DNA of 64,000 nucleotides from an uncultured Lachnospiraceae bacterium (GTDB taxonomy: Bacteria > Bacillota > Clostridia > Lachnospirales > Lachnospiraceae), in assembly GCA_947630595.1 (NCBI GenBank), contig CANRIG010000004.1:1-64000 (forward strand), in the 5' to 3' direction. Positions 8,806 to 17,148 of this stretch are shown here, piece by piece. The notes below the pieces were generated by a model. That model did not search any database. It had not been told where the DNA came from and was given only the letters and a program-made list of their open reading frames with translations. Within the stretch, counting starts at the first letter, position 1, and each line of letters begins with the position of its first letter. The position numbers were made by a program, and so were the translations under genes.

Positions 8806-9954
8806 TTACATATCCTGGCGCAGGCATTTTACGAGCCGGAAAACCTGCTCTGCCGTTGCGCTCATATTGCCTGCCGCGTTGTCGTGCTCCATTGCCTCCT
8901 GCAGGGTGACGACGCGCCGCAGGATGGGGAAGTAGGCGTCGATGCCGCCGTCGTTGCAGGCTCTTGCGTCCTCGGTGACGCAGCCGGAGAAGGCGAATAC
9001 CGGTTTGCCGTACTTTTTGGCGATGTTTGCGACGCCGGTCGGGGCCTTGCCCATCACAGTCTGGCCGTCAAGCCGGCCCTCGCCGGTGACGACGATGTCC
9101 GCGTCCTTTACATAATCCTCCAGATGCGTTTCCTCCAGTACGATTTTGATGCCGGATTCCAGCACCGCGTTGGTGAAGGTGAGGAATGCGAAGCCGAGCC
9201 CGCCTGCCGCTCCGGTTCCCGCGTGGAGCTTGTTCGCGCGGGGAAAATGCTTTGCCGCGAGGTCTGCATACTGATCGAGCCATTTGTCCATGCTCAGAAT
9301 CATGGAAGGCGTCGCGCCTTTCTGGGGCCCGTAGACCGCGCTGGCCCCGTGCTCGCCGCACAGCGGGTTCGTCACGTCGCAGGCGACGCGGAACGTGCAC
9401 TCGGAAAGCTCGGGAATGACATAGGTGTCGGTGATGGCGCGAAGCTCCTCCAGCCCCTTTGCGCCGAAGGATACCTGATTTCCGCTTTCATTCAGCATCC
9501 CGTAGCCGAGCGCCTGCAGCATTCCGATGCCGCCGTCGTTGGTGGCGCTGCCTCCGATGCCCACGATAAAGCGGCGGCAGCCTTTTGCGATGGCGTCCCG
9601 GATTACCTCGCCCACCCCGTAGGTGGTGGTGTTCAGGGGATTGCGTTTTGCGTCGGGAACGAGCGTGATTCCGGCCGCGCCCGACATTTCCACAATGGCC
9701 GTTTTGCTTTCGTCCAGAATGCCGTAGACGCATTCCACTGGTTTCCCGAGCGGGCCGGTGACGGTCACTTTTTCTGTGCGTCCGCCCATGCCGAGCGCGA
9801 GCGCTTCCACGGTTCCCTCTCCTCCGTCCGCGAGCGGCCTTACCGTCACGCGCGCATCCGGGCATGCCCGGGCGATGCCCTGCCGGATTGCCTGGCCGGC
9901 TTCAAGCGAGGTCAGGCTTCCTTTCAATGAATCAATTGCAACAACAACGTTCAT
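8806..9954 (-). CDS. Glycerate kinase
   Basis: The 382-aa enzyme of the GarK/GlxK family phosphorylates D-glycerate with ATP to give a phosphoglycerate for glycolysis. Family hallmarks are the N-terminal MNVVVAIDSLKGSLTS, the GIGGSATNDGGIGMLQALG segment near 125, and VTGEGRLDGQT near 287. The frame is open to 10002, but ATG 9954 has an AAAGGAG site eight bases upstream and matches the family N-terminus. It is the first gene of a two-gene operon with the permease, divergent from cdaR. Confidence 0.93.
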   Translation of the reverse strand: MNVVVAIDSLKGSLTSLEAGQAIRQGIARACPDARVTVRPLADGGEGTVEALALGMGGRTEKVTVTGPLGKPVECVYGILDESKTAIVEMSGAAGITLVPDAKRNPLNTTTYGVGEVIRDAIAKGCRRFIVGIGGSATNDGGIGMLQALGYGMLNESGNQVSFGAKGLEELRAITDTYVIPELSECTFRVACDVTNPLCGEHGASAVYGPQKGATPSMILSMDKWLDQYADLAAKHFPRANKLHAGTGAAGGLGFAFLTFTNAVLESGIKIVLEETHLEDYVKDADIVVTGEGRLDGQTVMGKAPTGVANIAKKYGKPVFAFSGCVTEDARACNDGGIDAYFPILRRVVTLQEAMEHDNAAGNMSATAEQVFRLVKCLRQDM

Positions 9955-10000
9955 GGTGTTCTCCTTTCGGTGAGTGTTTTTTTGTTGTTTGTTTAATTTC

Positions 10001-10089
10001 ATTATATCTGCTTCATGTCGAAAAAGATATGTTCTTTAGACTGATAAAATATTGATTTTAACATAAAATTATGTTATACAGAACATATC
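10001..10089. promoter_or_regulatory. Divergent glycerate kinase / cdaR control region with palindromes
   Basis: For cdaR, TTGATT (10052-10057) and TATACA (10075-10080) are 17 bp apart. A palindrome TAACATA-AAAT-TATGTTA (10059-10076) fills the spacer and enters the -10 box. An outer 9-bp inverted pair, GATATGTTC (10026-10034) and GAACATATC (10081-10089), brackets the promoter. On the minus strand TATAAT (10001-10006) is a -10 for the kinase operon, and the left outer half-site lies in its -35 region. These are probable CdaR binding sites. Confidence 0.65.
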
Positions 10090-10111
10090 ATTCCCGGGAA
10101 GGAACACGAAA

Positions 10112-11191
10112 ATGATGCAGCAGATCCGAAAAAGCACGGCGCAGCAGATTGTGGAGACCGTGAAGGATGTCAGCGGGTACGACATCAATTTTATCAATCA
10201 GAGAGGGATTATTTTTGCCAGCACAGACCCGGCCAGGGTGGGGGATTTTCACGAGATCGGCTTTCAGGTGATTCAGACCGGCGCGGCCATCGAGGTGGAG
10301 GAGGACGACAGCTTCCTGGGAACGCACAGGGGAATCAACATGCCCTTTTTCTTCCGGGGAGAGCTGGCCGCCGTCATCGGCATCAGCGGAAAGCCGGACG
10401 AGGTGCGGAAATACGTCTATCTTGCCCAGCGCATCACGAACCTGATTCTCAGGGAGCATGAGATGGACGAGCGCAGGGAGAGCGAGCGGGCGAGGCTGAA
10501 TTACATCATCCGCGCGCTGATTCTGGGCGAGACGGTGAATTTTGATTTTCTGGCCGAAACCCTGAAGGAATATCACATAAAGCCGGATACGCCGTGCAGG
10601 ACCGTGGTGGTGCGGCTTGCGGCCGGGGAGACGCCCTCCAATGTTTCCGCGATTGAGCGGAGCGTGTATCAGGCGTTCGACCAGACGAGGGCGGAGCTTT
10701 ATACCTTTCATTATCCGAGCGAGTATATTCTTCTGATCGAGCAGGAACGCTATCAGAAATGGGCCTATGTCTTCCGCCGGCTGGCGGAGGAATGGGAGGA
10801 TGCGCTGCAGATCGGCATCGGCAGCGTCGATCTGCTCTCCCGCCAGGACCGCTCCTATGAGGCGGCACGGATCGCCCTCGCCAGCCTTGCGGGCGGGCAG
10901 AAAATCGCGGTGTTCGATGAGCTGGACCTTGAAATTCTGCTGGGCGCGGTGCCGGAGAGCGCGAGGCGCCGTTACCTGGAGAAAACGGCCTCCGCCCTGA
11001 CAGACGGCGACCGCCAGGTTCTGGAGGCGTATTTCGGCGGCAACCTGTCCCTGAAAGCGGCCGGGGAGGCGCTGTACCTGCATAAAAATACCGTGCAGTA
11101 CCGGCTTGACCGCATCGCCGAAAAGACCGGGCACAATCCGCGTGTGTTTTCGGAGGCGGTTCTTCTGTATTTGGCGACGAAGCTGGAGTGA
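10112..11191 (+). CDS. cdaR: CdaR-type sugar-diacid / glycerate regulator
   Basis: The 359-aa protein has an N-terminal diacid-recognition (PAS-like) domain (about 1-135, ALVDINFINQRG-like core DINFINQRGIIFAS), a central GGDEF-like linker region, and a C-terminal PucR/CdaR helix-turn-helix with LSLKAAGEALYLHKNTVQYR near 311. It is divergent from the kinase-permease operon and probably activates it in response to glycerate or a sugar acid. GGGAAGGA at 10094-10101 precedes ATG 10112; a second ATG follows immediately. Confidence 0.88.
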   Translation: MMQQIRKSTAQQIVETVKDVSGYDINFINQRGIIFASTDPARVGDFHEIGFQVIQTGAAIEVEEDDSFLGTHRGINMPFFFRGELAAVIGISGKPDEVRKYVYLAQRITNLILREHEMDERRESERARLNYIIRALILGETVNFDFLAETLKEYHIKPDTPCRTVVVRLAAGETPSNVSAIERSVYQAFDQTRAELYTFHYPSEYILLIEQERYQKWAYVFRRLAEEWEDALQIGIGSVDLLSRQDRSYEAARIALASLAGGQKIAVFDELDLEILLGAVPESARRRYLEKTASALTDGDRQVLEAYFGGNLSLKAAGEALYLHKNTVQYRLDRIAEKTGHNPRVFSEAVLLYLATKLE

Positions 11192-11269
11192 GACGTATTT
11201 TGCGGGGATAAGTTCGGGACATACGGGCAATACTGTGGACAGATATGCGAAAATAAGCGAGGTAGAGAA

Positions 11270-11428
11270 ATGGAGCGAAAAATTGTGTTCCGGTATCTGA
11301 TCCTGATTGCCGTTCTGGTTATCTGTGCGGCGGCCGCCTGGCGCATGACGAAGCCATCCCCGCACCGCGGCGGGGATGTCGTGCTGGCCCAGTATTCTTC
11401 GGAGGAGGGCTTTTACCATGAGTGCTGA
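11270..11428 (+). CDS. Small membrane protein upstream of spoVAA (52 aa)
   Basis: ATG 11270 follows GAGGTAGAG. The product has one membrane span or uncleaved signal (about residues 7-24, YLILIAVLVICAAAAW) and a short polar tail ending GFYHEC. Its 3' end overlaps the start of spoVAA by 11 bases in another frame, and the spoVAA ribosome-binding site lies inside it, so the two are probably co-translated. It is too short for most gene callers. The function is unknown; context suggests a sporulation-linked role. Confidence 0.6.
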   Translation: MERKIVFRYLILIAVLVICAAAAWRMTKPSPHRGGDVVLAQYSSEEGFYHEC

Positions 11429-12035
11429 CATCCTGTATCTGAAAATCGACAAAAATGTGCAGGCCAAAAACACGCCGGTGCTGCTGGGAGACATCGCGCA
11501 GCTGCACTGCAGTAAAAAGCCGGTGGAGCATAAGGTCAAAACGCTGCGGCTGCCGACGGAGGCGGTAAAAGGGCCGGGCCGCTATGTGTTTTCCGTGCTG
11601 GACATCATTCAGACTGTGGAAAAGGAGTACCCGGAAATCGAGGTCAGCAACCTGGGTGAGGCGGATTTTATTCTCACGGTGGAGCGTGAGAACAGAACCT
11701 CCGATCTGCTGAGCTGGGCCAAGACCATCCTGGTCTGCATTCTGGCGTTTTTCGGGGCTGCTTTTTCGATCATGGCCTTTAACAACGACGTCGGCATCAC
11801 GAACCTGTTCGGACAATTATATGAGACATTTACGGGCGAGGCCTCCGACGGCTTTACGGTCCTGGAGATTACCTATTCCGCGGGCGTTGGGCTGGGAATC
11901 CTGATTTTCTTCCATCATTTTGCGCGCAAAAACAAAATGGCGGACCCGACGCCCCTGGAGGTGGAGATGCGGACGTACGAGGACGAGATCGATACGACAC
12001 TGATTGAGTCCGGGAACCGAAAGGAGCCGTCATGA
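11418..12035 (+). CDS. spoVAA: Stage V sporulation protein AA
   Basis: The 205-aa protein has an N-terminal soluble domain (about 1-95, MSADILYLKIDKNVQ start) and two membrane spans near 100-122 and 148-168, matching SpoVAA. That protein belongs to the forespore machinery moving dipicolinic acid through the inner spore membrane. GGAGGAGG (11401-11408) sits nine bases before ATG 11418. It overlaps spoVAB by four bases. The usual spoVAC-AD-AE partners are not in this window. Confidence 0.88.
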   Translation: MSADILYLKIDKNVQAKNTPVLLGDIAQLHCSKKPVEHKVKTLRLPTEAVKGPGRYVFSVLDIIQTVEKEYPEIEVSNLGEADFILTVERENRTSDLLSWAKTILVCILAFFGAAFSIMAFNNDVGITNLFGQLYETFTGEASDGFTVLEITYSAGVGLGILIFFHHFARKNKMADPTPLEVEMRTYEDEIDTTLIESGNRKEPS

Positions 12036-12451
12036 TGCAGGCACTTCTGGGACTGATCGGATTTTCCGCCGGCTTCATCATCGCCGGCGGCGTGGTGGCG
12101 CTGATGGTGGGTCTGGGAATCATCACGCGCTTTATCGGCATTACCCGCACCGCGCGGCACATCCGCTGCTATGAGGATGCGATTCTGCTGGGCGCGGTCT
12201 GCGGTACGATTGCCACCGTTTACGAGATCAGCCTGCCGCTGGGCGCGTGGGCGCTGGCCGCCGGCGGGCTGTTTATGGGCGTCTTTGTCGGCGGCTGGAT
12301 TCTGGCGCTGGCCGAGGTCGTCAATGTCTTTCCGGTCTACTGCCGCAGGCTCGGCATCACAAAAGGGCTGAGCTGGATCGTGATTTCCATGGCGGCGGGA
12401 AAGGTGCTGGGGAGCCTGTTGATTTTCTTCATGCGCTGGGGGAAGGCGTGA
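12032..12451 (+). CDS. spoVAB: Stage V sporulation protein AB
   Basis: This 139-aa protein has about four membrane spans and matches SpoVAB in size, hydrophobicity and position after spoVAA. It should sit in the inner forespore membrane with SpoVAA. The start ATG 12032 overlaps the spoVAA stop. The last six codons (MRWGKA and stop) are part of an 80-bp duplication that continues downstream, so a second degenerate end (MRWRKA and stop) lies at 12511. Confidence 0.88.
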   Translation: MMQALLGLIGFSAGFIIAGGVVALMVGLGIITRFIGITRTARHIRCYEDAILLGAVCGTIATVYEISLPLGAWALAAGGLFMGVFVGGWILALAEVVNVFPVYCRRLGITKGLSWIVISMAAGKVLGSLLIFFMRWGKA

Positions 12452-12577
12452 TATATTCTTTTGCGATTTTCACGGTCTTTTTATACGTTGGGGAAAATTG
12501 GCAGGGTTTCATGCGCTGGAGAAAAGCGTGACATATCTTTTTACGATTTTTCCGTTTTTTTTATACGTGGGGAAAGG
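12428..12577 (+). repeat. 80-bp tandem duplication of the spoVAB 3' end
   Basis: The sequence from 12428 (TTCATGCGCTGG, coding, with the TGA stop) to about 12497 is repeated with substitutions from 12508 to 12577. Both copies contain GCGTGA and the downstream TTTTTATACG segment. The T-runs could help terminate transcription. Confidence 0.85.
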
Positions 12578-12601
12578 TCCGGGATACCGCACATTTCGCG
12601 C

Positions 12602-12630
12602 TTGACATCTATTCGGAAAACCGGCACAAT
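12602..12630 (+). promoter_or_regulatory. Promoter for tatD-rsmA
   Basis: A consensus TTGACA (12602-12607) and CACAAT (12625-12630) are separated by 17 bp, 47 bp upstream of the tatD start. Confidence 0.7.
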
Positions 12631-12676
12631 AGAATCAGCAATGAGTCTGGGAAAAACAAAAGAGGCGGGGACAGAT

Positions 12677-13468
12677 ATGATTTTTGACGGCCATGCGCAT
12701 TATGACGACGAGGCATTTGACGAAGATCGCGAAGAACTGCTGGCGCAGATGCAGGCGTCGGGCATCGGCGGGATTGTAAACGTGGGCGCGTCGCTGCGCG
12801 GCGTGCAGGCCAGCCAGGAACTGGCCAAGCGGTATCCGTTTGTCTACGCGGCGGTGGGCGTGCATCCGGACGAGGTCGGCGCGATGGACGAGCGGGTGCT
12901 TCTGCAGTTGTATGACCTTTGCCGGCGGCCGAAGACGGTAGCCGTGGGCGAGATTGGGCTGGACTATTACTGGGATACGCAGCCGCATGAATTTCAGAAG
13001 CTGTGGTTTGAGCAGCAGCTGAAAATGGCGAAGGACACGGGGCTTCCGGTCAACATCCACAGCCGTGAGGCGGCGCAGGAGACCTTTGATATCATAAAGC
13101 GGCACCATGCGGGAACGACCGGCGGGATCATCCACTGCTTTTCCTCGTCTGCGCAGATGGCGCTGGAATATGTAAAGCTGGGCTATTACATCGGCATCGG
13201 CGGCGTGGTGACCTTTAAAAACGCGCGCGTGATGAAAGAGGTGGCGGCAGCGGTTCCGCTGGAGCGGATCGTCGTGGAGACGGACTGCCCCTACCTGGCG
13301 CCGGCGCCGCATCGCGGCGAGCGCAATTCTTCGCTTTACCTGCCGCTTGTGATCGCGGCGATTGCGCAGATCAAGGGCCTGGAGCCGCAGGAAGTGGAGC
13401 AGGCGACCTGGGAGAACGCGCTGCGCGTGTATTCGCGTATCAGGCGGGATAAGAACAGAGAAATATAA
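12677..13468 (+). CDS. tatD: TatD family metal-dependent hydrolase (DNase)
   Basis: The 263-aa TIM-barrel metalloenzyme has its metal ligands in HAHYDD (5-10), GEIGLDYY (Glu near 91), NIHSRE (near 127), IHCFS (near 152) and ETDCPYLAPAPHRG (Asp near 203). Relatives are 3'-5' exonucleases acting on damaged DNA. ATG 12677 fits the family start MIFDxHAHYDD; an in-frame ATG at 12641 would add 12 residues. It precedes rsmA, a common clostridial arrangement, here without rnmV between them. Confidence 0.93.
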   Translation: MIFDGHAHYDDEAFDEDREELLAQMQASGIGGIVNVGASLRGVQASQELAKRYPFVYAAVGVHPDEVGAMDERVLLQLYDLCRRPKTVAVGEIGLDYYWDTQPHEFQKLWFEQQLKMAKDTGLPVNIHSREAAQETFDIIKRHHAGTTGGIIHCFSSSAQMALEYVKLGYYIGIGGVVTFKNARVMKEVAAAVPLERIVVETDCPYLAPAPHRGERNSSLYLPLVIAAIAQIKGLEPQEVEQATWENALRVYSRIRRDKNREI

Positions 13469-13558
13469 AATAATGTGTGTATTTATGCATCCGATGAATA
13501 AAACAATACGTGCGCCCGGTATCCGGCAGGATAAAGAATAAGACAAGACGGAGTTTCC

Positions 13559-14434
13559 ATGGAAAAACTTTCAAATCCCAAGAAGACAATCGAAATACTG
13601 CAGAAATATGAATTCGGATTTCAGAAAAAGTTTGGCCAGAATTTTCTGATCGACCCGCATGTACTCGACAAGATCATTGCGGCGGCGGAAATCACAAAAG
13701 AAGATTATGTGCTGGAAATCGGCCCCGGCATCGGGACGATGACGCAGTATCTGGCGGAGGCGGCGCGTCAGGTGATGGCGGTGGAGATTGACCGCAGCCT
13801 GATTCCGATTCTGGCGGAGACGCTGGCGGATTACGACAATGTCACCGTGCTCAACAAGGACATCCTCAAGGTGGACATTGCGGCGCTGGTGGAGGCGGAG
13901 AACGGCGGCCGGCCGGTCAAGGTGGTGGCCAATCTGCCATATTACATCACTACGCCGATTATCATGGAACTGCTGGAGAGCCACATGCCGGTGGACAGCA
14001 TCACGGTGATGGTGCAGAAAGAGGTGGCGCAGCGGATGCAGGCGGAGCCCGGGACCAAGGACTACGGGGCGCTTTCTCTGGCCGTCCAGTATTATGCCGA
14101 GCCTTATGTGGCGGCGAATGTGCCGCCCAACTGCTTTATCCCGCGCCCGAATGTGGGCAGCGCGGTTATCCGTCTGAAATGCTATCAGACGCCGCCGGTG
14201 CAGGTCAGGGATGAAAAGCTGATGTTTGCCCTGATCCGGGCCTCGTTCAACCAGCGCCGGAAAACGCTCCTGAACGGACTGAAGAACGCCGCGAATCTTT
14301 CACTTGCGCGCGGCGAGATTCTCGAGGCGCTGACGCGGGCCGGGCTGCCGGAAAATGTGCGAGGAGAGACGCTGACGCTGGAGCAGTTTGCGGCGCTTTC
14401 GGATTTTCTTGGAGAAAAGGACGAGAAAGGCTGA
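13559..14434 (+). CDS. rsmA: 16S rRNA dimethyladenosine transferase
   Basis: The 291-aa enzyme (KsgA) dimethylates two adjacent adenosines in helix 45 of 16S rRNA using SAM. Motifs are KKFGQNFLID (22-31), the SAM-binding EIGPGIGTMT near 57, the acidic AVEIDRS and the catalytic NLPYYITTP near 123. The end of tatD lies 90 bp upstream. The length is typical. Confidence 0.96.
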   Translation: MEKLSNPKKTIEILQKYEFGFQKKFGQNFLIDPHVLDKIIAAAEITKEDYVLEIGPGIGTMTQYLAEAARQVMAVEIDRSLIPILAETLADYDNVTVLNKDILKVDIAALVEAENGGRPVKVVANLPYYITTPIIMELLESHMPVDSITVMVQKEVAQRMQAEPGTKDYGALSLAVQYYAEPYVAANVPPNCFIPRPNVGSAVIRLKCYQTPPVQVRDEKLMFALIRASFNQRRKTLLNGLKNAANLSLARGEILEALTRAGLPENVRGETLTLEQFAALSDFLGEKDEKG

Positions 14435-14532
14435 TACGATGAGAAAGCATGCAGTACCGGGAAAATTGCCGCGATGAAAAACTATACGGTGTCGGATAAA
14501 CTGCTGCGGCAGGGCGGACGGAGAGGTAAGGT

Positions 14533-15468
14533 ATGGTAAGAGAAGAACATTTTACATTTGCTTCCGGATATGGAGCGATTCAGAGTCACGGGATGCGCTG
14601 GATTCCCGACCAGGAGGTGCGGGCGGTGCTGCAGATTTCGCACGGCATGTGCGAGCACATCGGGCGTTATCGCGGGTTTGCGGAATATTTTGCGGAGCGG
14701 GGGATTCTGGTCGTGGGGCATGACCACTTGGGACACGGCGGCTCCGCTCCCACACAGAAGGATTACGGCTATTTTGCGCCGGAGAACGGCAATAAAATTC
14801 TGGTGGAGGACATCCATCGGGTACTGCGCCTGACAAAGCGCAACTATAAAAAGGTGCCCTACATCCTGCTTGGGCACAGCATGGGTTCGTTTCTGGCGCG
14901 GCAGTATCTCTGCGTTTACGGGAAGGAGCTTGACGGCGCAGTCATCTGCGGCACCGGATACCAGTCGGGGCCGGTGGTGCGTCTGGGAATGACGCTCGCC
15001 AGATCGGAAGCGCGCATGCGCGGCTGGGATTACCGCAGCCGCCTGCTGCTGCAGATGACGTTCGGCAATTACAATATGAAATTCCGGCCCAACCGCACGG
15101 AGTACGACTGGCTGTGCCGGGACGAGGCGGTGGTGGATGCCTACATCGCGGATCCGCAGTGCGGCATCCCGTTTACCCTGAACGGCTATTACAATTTGTT
15201 TGAGGGATTGTCCAAAATCGTCCGCAGCGATTACCTGCAGCGGATGCCGAAAAAGCTGCCGGTCCTGTTTGTCTCCGGAGCGGAGGATCCGGTCGGCGGC
15301 TATGGCAAGGGCGTGCGCAAGGTGGAGCAGCTGTTCCACAAATACGGCATGGAGGATGTGGAGTGCAGACTGTACCCGCAAGACCGCCACGAGCTGCTCA
15401 ACGAGCTGGACAAAGAGCAGGTGTACGCGGATATTTTGGGGTGGATGCAGGAGCGGGGGCTGGCGTAG
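14533..15468 (+). CDS. Alpha/beta hydrolase, lysophospholipase/monoglyceride lipase type
   Basis: The 311-aa serine hydrolase has the nucleophile elbow GHSMGS (near 115-120), an oxyanion region ISHGMCEHIGRY near 35, GHDHLGHGGS near 70, and likely acid and histidine residues in SGAEDPVGG near 251 and QDRHELLNE near 290. This matches the PldB/monoacylglycerol-lipase group, which cleaves lysophospholipids or monoglycerides. Its 3' end overlaps a convergent small gene by 71 bp. Confidence 0.88.
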   Translation: MVREEHFTFASGYGAIQSHGMRWIPDQEVRAVLQISHGMCEHIGRYRGFAEYFAERGILVVGHDHLGHGGSAPTQKDYGYFAPENGNKILVEDIHRVLRLTKRNYKKVPYILLGHSMGSFLARQYLCVYGKELDGAVICGTGYQSGPVVRLGMTLARSEARMRGWDYRSRLLLQMTFGNYNMKFRPNRTEYDWLCRDEAVVDAYIADPQCGIPFTLNGYYNLFEGLSKIVRSDYLQRMPKKLPVLFVSGAEDPVGGYGKGVRKVEQLFHKYGMEDVECRLYPQDRHELLNELDKEQVYADILGWMQERGLA

Positions 15469-15622
15469 CCTCCCCCGAAAATTTTTCATATCCTTTTTTC
15501 TTTCTTACGGACTTAACGATATCGTCTACATCGTTTTCTTTATAGCCAACGGAAGCGGCCCATTTTTGAGCTTCATCCAGCGATGCCTCAAATTCTTCTG
15601 CGGAAAATATTTGCGGACTCAT
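15398..15622 (-). CDS. Small protein, possibly antitoxin-like (74 aa)
   Basis: A strong ribosome-binding site (GAGGAGGC read on the minus strand) precedes the start at 15622. The first 45 residues (MSPQIFSAEEFEASLDEAQK onward, ending VRKKKG) are a compact helical, charged domain typical of small antitoxin-like or DNA-binding proteins. The last 28 residues are Pro/Ala-rich and are encoded opposite the end of the hydrolase gene, so they look like a recent run-on extension. It lies 81 bp downstream of the Panacea antitoxin gene on the same strand. Function not recognised. Confidence 0.5.
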   Translation of the reverse strand: MSPQIFSAEEFEASLDEAQKWAASVGYKENDVDDIVKSVRKKKGYEKFSGEATPAPAPASTPKYPRTPALCPAR

Positions 15623-15703
15623 TTCTTTTGCCTCCTCTTAAGGAAGAATTTCTTACTTATATTACGCATAAAGAAATCACATATACAAGCTGGCCGATCT
15701 GCC

Positions 15704-16696
15704 TCAGAGCTGCTGAAACATATCCCGTGCATAGTCTCTGATGCCGCCGGGATTTACCATATTGTATTTTTCTTTTACCGCGTCAAAGTATGCGCCAATC
15801 ACTGATTTTTCAATGATTCTGTCGGATGAAACGGTATCGGGCAAATCTCCTCTGGTTGTAAGCCAGGGCGCCTCGCTGTGGGTGAAACGTTCCAGAACCT
15901 TTCCGCTATAGCAGCAAATGTTATGAATTACACTATCACAGATGGCCTTTTCACTTGAAGAAAAAATGGAGGTATCAAAAGCGGCAGGTTCTTCAATCGG
16001 GTTAAAGCGATAATCACGATAGCGGAAGTAGACGTCTCTGTAAACGGGCCCATGCACCCATGCCTGGCAATCCTCCGAAAAAAGGAACGTTCTGTAGAAA
16101 GCAAAATGGAATCCCTGAATGTAATAGAGCGCTTTCTGAAGCGCCAGCGGAGTGATATCTTCACACTGATTCAAAAGATACTGAATTACTGTGTTGATTT
16201 TACTGTTCGACGGAGCGCCGGCAGTCAGCAATGCGTCTACAGCCCGGCGTGTTTTTTCATATGTGCGGGAAGATTTTAAATTTTCTTTATTTGCCTCCAG
16301 CAGTTCTGCATAGTATTGGGGCTCGTTGTAGAGACGCAGAAGGATGTCGGAATACTGCCTCGTCGGGACATCTCCATCACAATACCGGGAAAACGTCAAT
16401 TCTCCCCATCCGAGAAGAAGCGACAGAGGACGCTTTCCAATATCATATTTCTCTGGAATAGCATGAATCACGTCGAGAGGAACGATGCCATTCTCTCCCC
16501 GAAACACATCATAAAGAGTCCGCAGATTGGCATCGGAAATTTCCGGAACAAAGACAAGCGCTCCGCAGTCCGCGCACCGGGCCTCTGTTCCGGTATAGTG
16601 GTATTCTTTCCCCTTAATAGCACCCGTCATAGGAACGGATGCAACGGTGTATGCTACGTCGTTTCTGCATTCCTCGCAGAAGGTTTTCTTCGTCAT
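15704..16696 (-). CDS. Antitoxin with MqsA-like N-terminus and Panacea (SocA/DUF4065) domain
   Basis: The 330-aa protein starts with a zinc-finger module (CEEC near 6-9 and CADC near 40-43). A MqsA-type helix-turn-helix follows (LLGWGELTFSRYCDGDVPTR, about 90-110). The C-terminal half, from about 165, is a Panacea domain, with LALQKALYYIQGFHFAFY near 190 and AWVHGPVYRDVY near 220. Panacea domains neutralise varied toxins. ATG 16696 has AAGGAGGAG upstream; an earlier in-frame ATG at 16726 overlaps the toxin gene. It is encoded just after the toxin gene and probably represses the operon. Confidence 0.8.
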   Translation of the reverse strand: MTKKTFCEECRNDVAYTVASVPMTGAIKGKEYHYTGTEARCADCGALVFVPEISDANLRTLYDVFRGENGIVPLDVIHAIPEKYDIGKRPLSLLLGWGELTFSRYCDGDVPTRQYSDILLRLYNEPQYYAELLEANKENLKSSRTYEKTRRAVDALLTAGAPSNSKINTVIQYLLNQCEDITPLALQKALYYIQGFHFAFYRTFLFSEDCQAWVHGPVYRDVYFRYRDYRFNPIEEPAAFDTSIFSSSEKAICDSVIHNICCYSGKVLERFTHSEAPWLTTRGDLPDTVSSDRIIEKSVIGAYFDAVKEKYNMVNPGGIRDYARDMFQQL

Positions 16697-16722
16697 AATT
16701 GCTCCTCCTTTCCTTTGACTGG

Positions 16723-17133
16723 TCACCTGAACAGGTAACTGACCGGTTTGTTCCTTTTATGGAACGAAATGACTACGACACGGCTGCCAGACGGAAGATC
16801 AATTATATTGAATTTCGTATAAACGTCTACGATTTCTTCTTCTCCGTCTGAATTGAACAGCGGTACCTGCGGGACAAAAACATAGAGGACTTCGTGTTCA
16901 AAGCCGATCTTCGTATTCTGTAATGAATGGCAGAAATCTTCGGTTTTAATCTGCAGAAGGATGCCTCTTTGCCTGTCATTGCGGATATTGTATTCATTGA
17001 TGAAGTCTATGTTTTCCTGCCGGTTTTCATTCTGAGAGATCACGTATTTGCCTCTTTCAACACAGGATCTGATTTTTGCAAGGACAGAGTCCACTTCCTC
17101 TCGTGTGTAATTCTGATTGTAGTGGGGATTCAA
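16723..17133 (-). CDS. Probable MqsR-family toxin
   Basis: The 136-aa protein starts at TTG 17133 behind a strong GGAGGTGAG site. The C-terminal half (ILLQIKTEDFCHSLQNTKIG, then LYVFVPQ, VDVYTKFNII and VVVISFHK) fits the MqsR RelE-like mRNA-interferase fold by its DF, VY-K and ISFH positions. This identification is by eye and moderately sure. The gene is first in an operon with the MqsA/Panacea antitoxin. Confidence 0.65.
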   Translation of the reverse strand: MNPHYNQNYTREEVDSVLAKIRSCVERGKYVISQNENRQENIDFINEYNIRNDRQRGILLQIKTEDFCHSLQNTKIGFEHEVLYVFVPQVPLFNSDGEEEIVDVYTKFNIIDLPSGSRVVVISFHKRNKPVSYLFR

Positions 17134-17148
17134 AGCTGCCTCACCTCC

